Below, one piece after another: positions 7,761 to 16,194 of a stretch of DNA of 64,000 nt. A program made the position numbers and the translations under genes. Source of the DNA: Streptomyces coeruleorubidus (GTDB lineage: Bacteria > Actinomycetota > Actinomycetes > Streptomycetales > Streptomycetaceae). Below the pieces are notes generated by a model. That model was not told the DNA's origin and ran no database searches. It saw only the letters and a list, made by a program, of their open reading frames with translations. Each line of letters opens with the position of its first letter. Positions within the stretch are counted from its first letter, which is position 1. The stretch is taken from positions 4,569,001 through 4,633,000 of the forward strand of contig NZ_CP023694.1 of NCBI RefSeq assembly GCF_008705135.1. Direction: 5' to 3'.

Positions 7761-9038
7761 ATGCGCGGGCCGGGCAGGTGGTGGCGGCGGCAGAGCAAGC
7801 CGGAGAAGGTCGAGACGTACACCCGGTGGTCGTTCCACTCCTTCGCGGTGGTCGAGTTCGTCACGATCGGGATCATGGCTGTCCCGGTGGGGGTGTGGCC
7901 CGGGGCCGTGCTGCTGCTGACGGTGGCTGTGCACGTCGGGGTCTGCTTCGTCACCGTGTCGCGGGCACTGGACTGGACGCGCGGCAGGCGGCCCCAGCCC
8001 GTCCGGCTGTTGTGGACGCTGGCCGCCGTCACCTCCGCGGTCGGCCTCTCCGCGATGGGCATCGCGGACGGCGGACCGGACCGCGAGAGCGTGGACGCCG
8101 CTGCGGGCGGGACGTTCGGGGCCGTCATCGTCATCGGGACCGGCATCATCGCGCTCGGCGTACGCGGGCGGCGGCGCGTGTTCGCGATCCCCGCAGCCTT
8201 CGCCGCGGGCTCTTTCGTCGTGGCGTTCACTCGGGGTGCCCCGGTGGGCGAATCGCTCTTCGCGTCGACGATGGTGCTGTTCGGCGGCGGGATCCTCGCC
8301 TTCACGGCCGTCGTCTCGGTGTGGCTGCTCAACATCGTCTACGAACTCGACGAGGCCCGCGAGACCCGGGCCCGGCTCGCCGTCGCCGAGGAGCGGCTGA
8401 GGTTCGGGCGGGACCTGCACGACGTCATGGGGCGGAACCTCGCCGTCATCGCGCTCAAGAGCGAACTGGCCGTGCAGCTCGCCCAGCGGGACCGGCCGGA
8501 AGCCGTGGCGCAGATGGTCGAGGTGCAGCGGCTCGCGCAGGAGTCGCAGCGGGAGGTCCGCGAGGTCGTCCGGGGCTACCGGGAGGCCGACCTCGCCTCG
8601 GAACTCGCCGGTGCGCAGGGCGTGCTGACCGCGGCCGGTATCGACTGCACGGTGGGCGGGGCGACGGCGGCGGGGCTGCCGGTCGCGGTGCAGTCCGCCC
8701 TGGGGTGGGTGGTCCGGGAGGCCGCGACGAACGTCCTGCGGCACGGGGACGCACGGCGGTGTGCGGTGAGGCTGCGGATGTCTGAGGGGCGCGTGGTGTT
8801 GTCCGTGGAGAACGACGGGGTCACCGAGGCCGGGGGCGGGCCCTCCGGCTCGTCCGGCTCGTCCGGCTCCGGGATCGCCGGGCTGCGGGAGCGGCTGGCG
8901 GAGATCGACGGGACCCTGGAGGCCGGACCCGCGGGCAAGGGGCTCTTCCGGCTGACGGCGGAGATTCCGCTGCCGTCGGTGCCCGCCCGTTCCGAGTCCG
9001 TCGCCGTTGTGCGAACCGTGAGTGAGGTCACGCCATGA
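7761..9038 (+). CDS. Sensor histidine kinase, HisKA_3 family (DesK/LiaS-like)
   Basis: 425 residues; ATG at 7761 with GGAGGGGGAG at 7741-7750. The N-terminal part has several hydrophobic segments that form the membrane sensor, followed by a linker helix (ETRARLAVAEERLRFGRDLHD). The phospho-accepting His is in RDLHDVMGRNLAVIALKSEL, the HisKA_3 dimerisation motif, and the HATPase has VVREAATNVLRHG and a Gly/Ser-rich SGIAGLRERL G-box. A short serine/glycine repeat (GSSGSSGSGSS-like) precedes it. It should phosphorylate the response regulator encoded next (4-nt overlap) and control the upstream exporter. Confidence 0.92.
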   Translation: MRGPGRWWRRQSKPEKVETYTRWSFHSFAVVEFVTIGIMAVPVGVWPGAVLLLTVAVHVGVCFVTVSRALDWTRGRRPQPVRLLWTLAAVTSAVGLSAMGIADGGPDRESVDAAAGGTFGAVIVIGTGIIALGVRGRRRVFAIPAAFAAGSFVVAFTRGAPVGESLFASTMVLFGGGILAFTAVVSVWLLNIVYELDEARETRARLAVAEERLRFGRDLHDVMGRNLAVIALKSELAVQLAQRDRPEAVAQMVEVQRLAQESQREVREVVRGYREADLASELAGAQGVLTAAGIDCTVGGATAAGLPVAVQSALGWVVREAATNVLRHGDARRCAVRLRMSEGRVVLSVENDGVTEAGGGPSGSSGSSGSGIAGLRERLAEIDGTLEAGPAGKGLFRLTAEIPLPSVPARSESVAVVRTVSEVTP

Positions 9039-9655
9039 CGGCCGCCGAGCCCGTGCGGCTGCTGCTCGCCGATGACGAGCACCTGATCCGGGGGGCGCTC
9101 GCCGCGCTGCTGTCGCTGGAGGAAGACCTCATGGTCGTCGCCGAGGCGGCCACCGGGCCGGAGGCGCTGGCGATGGCCCGGGCCCACAAGCCCGACGTCG
9201 CCGTACTGGATCTCGAGATGCCCGGCGCCGACGGTGTGAAGGTCGCCACATCCCTGCGCACCGAACTGCCCGGCTGCAAGGTGCTCATCGTCACCAGCCA
9301 CGGGCGGCCCGGGCATCTCAAACGGGCGCTGGAGGCCGGGGTGCGGGGGTTCGTGCCGAAGACCGTGAGTGCGCAGCGGCTCGCGGAGCTCATCCGCACC
9401 GTGCACGCCGGGAACCGGTATGTCGACCCGGAGTTGGCCGCCGACGCGATCGCCGCCGGGGACTCGCCGCTGACCGCCCGGGAGGCCGAGGTGCTGGAAC
9501 TCGCCGCCGACGGTGCGCCCGTGGCGGAGATCGCCGAGCGGGCCGCGCTGTCGCAGGGGACCGTCCGGAACTACCTGTCGTCGGCCGTGTCGAAGCTCGG
9601 GGCGGAGAACCGGCATGCCGCGGTGCGGCTCGCGCGGGAGCGAGGTTGGGTATAG
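9035..9655 (+). CDS. NarL/FixJ-family response regulator
   Basis: 206 residues; ATG overlaps the kinase stop (ATGA). The receiver domain has the acidic pocket LLADDEH, the phospho-acceptor Asp in VAVLDLEMPGADG and the switch Thr/Ser in LIVTSHG. The C-terminal LuxR-type helix-turn-helix (LTAREAEVLELAADGAPVAEIAERAALSQGTVRNYLSSAVSKLGAENR) binds DNA. It closely resembles DesR-type regulators. It is the last gene of the exporter/two-component operon; a tRNA-Gly starts only 22 nt after the stop. Confidence 0.93.
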   Translation: MTAAEPVRLLLADDEHLIRGALAALLSLEEDLMVVAEAATGPEALAMARAHKPDVAVLDLEMPGADGVKVATSLRTELPGCKVLIVTSHGRPGHLKRALEAGVRGFVPKTVSAQRLAELIRTVHAGNRYVDPELAADAIAAGDSPLTAREAEVLELAADGAPVAEIAERAALSQGTVRNYLSSAVSKLGAENRHAAVRLARERGWV

Positions 9656-9677
9656 TGGTTCTCGCGCCACGGCGCAT

Positions 9678-9750
9678 GCGAACGTAGCTCAGTTGGTAGA
9701 GCGCAACCTTGCCAAGGTTGAGGTCGCGAGTTCGAACCTCGTCGTTCGCT
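9678..9750 (+). tRNA. tRNA-Gly (anticodon GCC), second copy
   Basis: 73 nt, nearly identical to the copy at 5756 but with acceptor GCGAACG/CGTTCGC and T-loop TTCGAAC. Anticodon GCC in loop TTGCCAA. The first copy and this one flank the exporter/two-component operon. CCA is not encoded. Confidence 0.96.
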
Positions 9751-9755
9751 CCAGC

Positions 9756-9789
9756 GAGAAGCCCCCCGGTTCCGGCCGGGGGGCTTCTC
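9756..9789 (+). terminator. Terminator after tRNA-Gly / between convergent purC
   Basis: A 14-bp stem (GAGAAGCCCCCCGG pairing with its complement) and a short TTCCGG-like loop. It lies between the rightward tRNA and the leftward purC, so it can act in both directions. Confidence 0.8.
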
Positions 9790-9809
9790 TGTGTCCTAGG
9801 TCCGGCGTC

Positions 9810-10709
9810 CTACGACCAGCTCGTGCCGGTCAGGCGCTCGTACGCCTCCACGTATTTGGCGCGAGTGGCCTCGACGACCTCCTGCGGCAGCGCGGGCGGC
9901 GGCTGCTCGCTCTTGCGGTCCCAGCCGGACTCCGCCGAGGTCAGCCAGTCGCGGACGTACTGCTTGTCGTACGACGGCTGCGCGCGGCCCGGCTGCCACT
10001 GGTCGGCCGGCCAGAAGCGGGAGGAGTCCGCGGTGAGGACCTCGTCCGCGAGGACCAGGGAGTCGCCGTCGAAGCCGAACTCGAACTTCGTGTCCGCGAG
10101 GATGATGCCCCGGTCGCGGGCGATGTCCCGGCCGCGGGAGTAGACGGCGAGGGTCGCCTGGCGCAGCCGGGCGGCGGTGTCGGCGCCGACCTGGCGGGCG
10201 ACCTCCTCGTAGGAGACGTTCTCGTCGTGCTCGCCGACGGCGGCCTTGGTGGCCGGGGTGAAGATCGGGGCGGGGAGTTCGCTGCCGTCGACCAGGCCCT
10301 CCGGGAGGGCGAGGCCGCAGACCGTGCGGGACTCGTTGTACTCGACCAGGCCCGAGCCGGTCAGGTAGCCGCGGGCCACGCACTCCACGGGCACCATCTG
10401 GAGCGACTTGCAGACGAGCGTGCGCCCCGCCCAGTCGGCGGGGGCGCCCGCGGGCAGGTCCGTGCTCAGGACGTGATTGGGGACCAGGTCCGCCAGCTGG
10501 TCGAACCACCACAGGGAGAGCTGCGTGAGGACCCGGCCCTTGTCGGGGATCTCGGTCGGCAGCACCCAGTCGAAGGCGGAGATGCGGTCGCTGGCGACCA
10601 TCACGAGGTCGCCCGCCTCGTTCTGGTACAGCTCGCGCACCTTTCCGGTGTGCAGGTGCACCAGGCCCGGAACCTGGATCGGCTCGGGCTTCTCTACGAA
10701 TCCGGACAC
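9810..10709 (-). CDS. purC: SAICAR synthase PurC
   Basis: 299 residues, GTG start at 10709. PurC condenses CAIR with aspartate using ATP to form SAICAR in de novo purine synthesis. The HTGKVRELY (substrate loop), MVASDRISAFDWVLPTEIPDKG and GLVDGSELP... segments match the eukaryote-like longer PurC type. TVCGLALPEGL and DTKFEFGFDGD are further conserved stretches. It stands alone, about 5 kb from purSQL and 4 kb from purD, as is usual for the dispersed pur genes of Streptomyces. Confidence 0.96.
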   Translation of the reverse strand: MSGFVEKPEPIQVPGLVHLHTGKVRELYQNEAGDLVMVASDRISAFDWVLPTEIPDKGRVLTQLSLWWFDQLADLVPNHVLSTDLPAGAPADWAGRTLVCKSLQMVPVECVARGYLTGSGLVEYNESRTVCGLALPEGLVDGSELPAPIFTPATKAAVGEHDENVSYEEVARQVGADTAARLRQATLAVYSRGRDIARDRGIILADTKFEFGFDGDSLVLADEVLTADSSRFWPADQWQPGRAQPSYDKQYVRDWLTSAESGWDRKSEQPPPALPQEVVEATRAKYVEAYERLTGTSWS

Positions 10710-10778
10710 GGTTCCTCCCCGTGGTTCTGTCCAATGGGGTTGATTCTCCCGTATGCGGGGCTGATCCCGGACAGTGGG

Positions 10779-12254
10779 TCAGTCGCGTTTGCAGATGCGG
10801 TCCAGGAGGTTTGCGGTCGCCCGCTGGATGCGGGCGTCGACGTGGCCGGGCCGGTCCAGGGCCGGGGTCCAGGCGAACGTTCCGGATGCGAAGACCCAGG
10901 CGCCGGAGGGGGCGCGGTACAGCGACGTCTCCTGGTGGCGCGACGCGCCCTCCTTGTCGGTGTACGGCGAGTGGGCGAGCAGCACCCGCTCCTCGTGCTC
11001 GGGCAGCGGGGTGCGCGGGTAGTAGCGGTCCGCCTCGCCCACCACCAGGCCCTCGATCTCGTCCCCCTCGTGCGCCCCGGTCGCCTCCCACAGCCAGTGG
11101 CCGGCGTTGCGCACGATCAGCGGATGCGGCTCGGGGACGGGCCCGGCGTACTGGATGCCGATGAGCTGCTGCTCCGCCCGGTCGATCTCCCGCCACAGCA
11201 CCGGCTTGCCCGGACCCCTGCGCTTGCGGCAGGTCAGCAGGCGGTCGGGGACGCCGGACGGGGAGGGGCCCAGTTCCACCTGCCAGTACATGGAATTCGC
11301 GGAGAGGAAGACGAGCGAGGTGCCGGCGTCGCGGGCGAGTTCCACGGCACCGCGCATCGGGGCCGACCAGTACTCGTCGTGGCCCGGGAAGACCAGGCCG
11401 CGGTAGCGGGCGGGGTCGACGCGGCCCGCGTGCAGGTCACCGGCGGTGGCGTAGGCGACGTCGTAACCGTAGCGCTCGGCCCAGCGGATGAAGTCGTAGG
11501 CGTGGCCGATGTGCATGGGGAGGCCGGCGCCCGCGTACGGGCGGTCGAAGGAGACCGTGGTGGCCGCGTCGGCCTCGCCCAGTAAGCGGCCCTTCTCGTC
11601 CCAGGCGTGGTAGAGGCTGGCACCGGTACGGCCGTCCTCCGGGTAGAGGTTGTACGCCTGCCAGGTGATGTCGGGCAGGACGAGGAGCAGGTCGGCGGGC
11701 TGGTCGTGGCGGACCGTGAAGGGGACGTGCGAGCGGTAGCCGCCGGCGGTGGTGAGGACGGCGACGTACGCCCCGATGTTCCAGTACGACGGGACCTGGA
11801 GCCGCCAGGACAGCCACCAGTGGTGGCAGGAGACCGTACGGTCCGCCGTGAGCGGCGGGGGCTGCACGATGCCGGACAGGCGCGGGCTCGTGGTGATCTT
11901 CGCGGCGCCGTCACCGCCGTAGTGGCCGATGCGGTAGATGTCGACGCCGAACTCCTGCGGCGGGTCGACGGTGATGTGGAAGTCGATGGCCTCGCCAGGC
12001 GCGACCGCGCCGGTGGAGGTGAAGCCCTTGATCTGGCGGTGGACGTCGTCGGCCGCGCGGGGGCCGCCGGAGCGGCTGCCCTTCTTCGGGGCGTGGGCCG
12101 GGTCCGGGTCCACGTACCAGGGGACGACCTGGCCGGTGTCGTCGAAGTACGTCACGTTTCCGCGCAGCCACGGAACGGGGCCCAGCCCGAAGGGATCCGT
12201 CACGGCGTGCGCCAGCGCTCCCGACTCCCAGCGGCGGATCTGCTCCGAACCCAT
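10779..12254 (-). CDS. N,N-dimethylformamidase large-subunit-like protein
   Basis: 491 residues; ATG at 12254 with a strong GGGGAGGGG site. It resembles the beta-subunit C-terminal domain of bacterial N,N-dimethylformamidase: the FHITVDPPQEFGVDIYRIGHYGG segment, WQAYNLYPEDGRTGASLYHAW and VFPGHDEYWSAPMRGAVELARDAGTSLVFLSANSMYWQVE are the recognisable blocks. True dimethylformamidase is an iron amidohydrolase that also needs a small alpha subunit, and none is visible nearby. The substrate is therefore unknown. No signal peptide is apparent. It sits alone between purC and a membrane-protein gene. Confidence 0.78.
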   Translation of the reverse strand: MGSEQIRRWESGALAHAVTDPFGLGPVPWLRGNVTYFDDTGQVVPWYVDPDPAHAPKKGSRSGGPRAADDVHRQIKGFTSTGAVAPGEAIDFHITVDPPQEFGVDIYRIGHYGGDGAAKITTSPRLSGIVQPPPLTADRTVSCHHWWLSWRLQVPSYWNIGAYVAVLTTAGGYRSHVPFTVRHDQPADLLLVLPDITWQAYNLYPEDGRTGASLYHAWDEKGRLLGEADAATTVSFDRPYAGAGLPMHIGHAYDFIRWAERYGYDVAYATAGDLHAGRVDPARYRGLVFPGHDEYWSAPMRGAVELARDAGTSLVFLSANSMYWQVELGPSPSGVPDRLLTCRKRRGPGKPVLWREIDRAEQQLIGIQYAGPVPEPHPLIVRNAGHWLWEATGAHEGDEIEGLVVGEADRYYPRTPLPEHEERVLLAHSPYTDKEGASRHQETSLYRAPSGAWVFASGTFAWTPALDRPGHVDARIQRATANLLDRICKRD

Positions 12255-12501
12255 GGTCGCTTCCCCTCCCCTTCGCCCCCGTGGTGGTGCGTGCTGTGGT
12301 GTGTGCGGTGTCTGCGCCTGTGCGGTCTTCTGCGGCCTGTGCCGTGCTCCGGGGGCTGTGCGGTTGCGTCACGCTTATGTGTTTGTCGTATGTCGCAAGC
12401 CCTTGCCATGCGCGCGAACGGTCCAAGCACATCACATAATGCGCGCACTTCGTTACTGTTCGTTTCGAATTGGCCAGAAGCGGAAGTGGGTGCTCCGGCG
12501 G

Positions 12502-14358
12502 TCAGACGAGCCGGACCGGCTTCTCGGGGCGTATCCCCAGCTCGGCCAGCCAGGACCGCAGGGGCGTGGAGTCGCCGTCCTCGATCAGGGTGAGGATCTT
12601 GGGTGCGAGGTCGGCGGTGCGTTCGCCGTTGTGGAGGAGGGTCGGGCCGTCCAGCCAGTCCAGGCCCGGTGTCGCACCCGCGGTGTCCATCGCGGCGCAG
12701 CAGATCATCGCCGTGAGGTGATCGGCGAGCAGTTCACGGGCGGTCCGCGGGGGCTGGAGGGGGAAGAGGGGGAGGGTCCGGTCGTCCCAGAGGGCGGCGG
12801 GGTCCGGGGTGGCCGGCGAGCCGGTGGCCGAGGAGGCCGGGGTGAAGGGGGCGGTGGCCGACGGGCTCGGCGTCGCGGTGGCCTCCTCGCGGGACAGTTC
12901 GGCGCTGAGCCGGGCGGCGAGGGTGGCGCTGCGGGGGGTGGTGCCGGAGAGGTCTTCTTCGTCGTCAGGGGGTGGTTCGGGGCTTCGAGCGGTGAAGGGG
13001 GTTTCTCCGGCTCTGTCCGTCAGGTGGTCCGCTCTGTCCGTCAGACGGTCCGCCCGGCCCGTCAGGTCATCCGCTTCGCCCGTCAGGTGGTCGAGGACGC
13101 GGGACAGGGTCGGGCCACCGGTGTTCGGGGCCGCACTCCCCGGGGCCGGGCGGACACCCATGGCGTCCAGGACGCGGTGGAGACGGGCCGCGTCTATGCG
13201 CCACTTGCGGTCCACGACCTCGTCCGGATACTCGCTCCAGCCCACCGGCGACCAGTCGGGCCCGGCCCCCGCGGGGCCGCCGTGGAAGAGGCGGGCGGCG
13301 AGGAGGGAGGCGGCCTCGTCGACCGCGCCCGGCTCCTCCAGCAGATCGCAGGCGGGCCGCTCGCCGAGACGGGACGCGAAGCCCTCGGCCAGGCGGTCGC
13401 GCCGGGACAGCTCCGTGAGCGCCGCCACCACACCGGCGTCCAGCCGGGACGGCCAGCGGCCCATCCGCCAGGCGGGCAGCGCGACCCGGGTCAGCAGCCG
13501 GTCCCAGCCGGCGTACGCCAGGCCCACCTGCTCCTGGGCGACGATCCGCAGTCCGTAATCCACAGCCTGTGCACGCTCCGCGGCCGCGGCCGCCACGCCC
13601 CGCTCCATCTCGGCGGCGTGCACTCGGCAACTGCGCAGCAGAAGCCGGGCGACCCAGCCGACACCGGCCAGCACGGCTCGTGCCACCGGCCCGCGGTGCG
13701 GCGAGGAGGCCACGGCCACCGCGGCGTCCAGACCCCGGACGAAGCGCCGGGCGGCGGCTATGTCCGGGTGCGCCGAGGGGCCCGTACCGGCGACGACCGG
13801 GGCGAGGACCGCGCGCAGCTCGCCGACCCGCATCCACCACAGGAAGGGCGAGCCGATGACGAGGACCGGCGCGACCGCGTCACGGCGGTGCGTATGTCTC
13901 CCGCCGCCCGCTATGTCGTCGTGTTCCTCGGCGGGGGGTGGGCCGTGGGCGCGGTGCGTGCGGTCCTCCAGCCAGCTGTCGCAGTCCGGCGTGAGCGCTA
14001 TCGCGGAGGGCGCGGGGACGTCGAGCCGGTCGGCGAGATCGCGCATCAACCGGTACAGGTCGGGGGCCGCCTCCTCCGTGACCGGGATGGTCGGGCTCAT
14101 GGCCGGGCGGGCCCGGGCGACGACCAGGGCGATACCCGCGGCGGCGAGCAGCACGACAACCGCGACCGGCGTCAGGATCCAGCGGGCGGCGTCCCAGCCG
14201 GGGCCGACGAGGCGGCCGGTGGCGGCGCCCGCGAGCAGGATCACGGCGACGGCGGCGGGCAGCAGAGCGACGGCCAGCGCGCGGCTGCGCATGCGCAGCA
14301 CGACGAGCGCCCGTGACCGCGCGGCCTGCGCTCCTGCCTCCACACCCATTCCGGTCAC
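12502..14358 (-). CDS. Large membrane protein with degenerate M48 peptidase-like core
   Basis: 618 residues from the GTG at 14358 (GGGGAGGGGG about 9 nt upstream); an ATG three codons later is possible. Two membrane helices lie at about residues 25-50 and 60-83. After them come VTEEAAPDLYRLMRDLADRLDVPAPSAIAL and LVIGSPFLWWMRVGELRAVLAPVVAG, which align in order with M48 metallopeptidases, but the place of the zinc HExxH is taken by PVVAG, so it should be catalytically dead. The C-terminal 300 residues include a low-complexity Asp/Arg/Leu/Thr repeat (DDLTGRADRLTDRADHLTDRAG). The function is unknown. Confidence 0.7.
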   Translation of the reverse strand: MTGMGVEAGAQAARSRALVVLRMRSRALAVALLPAAVAVILLAGAATGRLVGPGWDAARWILTPVAVVVLLAAAGIALVVARARPAMSPTIPVTEEAAPDLYRLMRDLADRLDVPAPSAIALTPDCDSWLEDRTHRAHGPPPAEEHDDIAGGGRHTHRRDAVAPVLVIGSPFLWWMRVGELRAVLAPVVAGTGPSAHPDIAAARRFVRGLDAAVAVASSPHRGPVARAVLAGVGWVARLLLRSCRVHAAEMERGVAAAAAERAQAVDYGLRIVAQEQVGLAYAGWDRLLTRVALPAWRMGRWPSRLDAGVVAALTELSRRDRLAEGFASRLGERPACDLLEEPGAVDEAASLLAARLFHGGPAGAGPDWSPVGWSEYPDEVVDRKWRIDAARLHRVLDAMGVRPAPGSAAPNTGGPTLSRVLDHLTGEADDLTGRADRLTDRADHLTDRAGETPFTARSPEPPPDDEEDLSGTTPRSATLAARLSAELSREEATATPSPSATAPFTPASSATGSPATPDPAALWDDRTLPLFPLQPPRTARELLADHLTAMICCAAMDTAGATPGLDWLDGPTLLHNGERTADLAPKILTLIEDGDSTPLRSWLAELGIRPEKPVRLV

Positions 14359-14551
14359 GACCGACCTCACCCCCTCCCCGTTGACCTGACGCTGTCCTTG
14401 CTCACTCCCCCACTGTGGCACCCGCCACCGACATCGCAATGCCGGTGAGCCAAGTGCCGGAAAGCTTGCGCCGCACCCTAGTTGGGGCTCCGCCCCCCGT
14501 CAGCCGGATAGGCCATCGGTCACTCGATGGAATGGCTTTGGGGAGAGGTGG

Positions 14552-14629
14552 ATGACGGACAGCGAGGATCGGGCCCGGCATACCGAAAACTTCAAGCCCC
14601 GGATCCTGAGACGGATCCGGGGCCTGTGA
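14552..14629 (+). CDS. Possible 25-residue peptide gene
   Basis: ATG at 14552 preceded by GGGAGAGGTGG, which fits a ribosome site, and a stop at 14627-14629. The peptide is short and basic (MTDSEDRARHTENFKPRILRR...). However, its 3' half is a perfect hairpin that may be only a terminator, so the frame may be chance. I recognise no relative. Confidence 0.2.
   Translation: MTDSEDRARHTENFKPRILRRIRGL
14596..14621 (-). terminator. Terminator downstream of purD
   Basis: Perfect 10-bp inverted repeat CCCCGGATCC / GGATCCGGGG around TGAGAC. It lies beyond the leftward purD stop and is symmetric, so it may work in either direction. Confidence 0.6.
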
Positions 14630-14790
14630 GGTTCACCGAGCGGGTCGGTTTCCCGCGTTGGTGTGATGCCGGGTGGCGGGGTTGACGAGTGGTGGTGACG
14701 CCGGGTGGCGGTGACGCCGGGATCCGGGGTTACCGGGTGGCGGCGGGGTGCCGGGTGGCGGCAGGTCGCCGGGGGCGGCAGGGCTGCCGG

Positions 14791-16041
<1,251 letters not shown>

Positions 16042-16194
16042 GGGGGTCAGCCTAACGGGAAGCGGCGGCTTCCCTTTGTGCGGGCTGCCGAAGGAGGCGG
16101 GGATCTTGGACTGGAGGTTCCTCTGAATGAGGTTGTGGCGACCCGCCCGGCCAGGGCTTGCGGGGCCGGCACCGGCCTCCTGGGGCCAAGCCGC

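Larger units (their letters stand above)
14440..14790. other. Intergenic region with terminator and G-rich repeats
   Basis: About 350 nt between the M48-like gene (leftward, starts 14358) and purD (leftward, ends 14791). It holds a hairpin at 14596-14621, a possible 25-codon reading frame (14552-14629), and from about 14690 to 14785 several degenerate copies of a CCGGGTGGCGGNG-type motif. No other gene is apparent. Confidence 0.6.
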
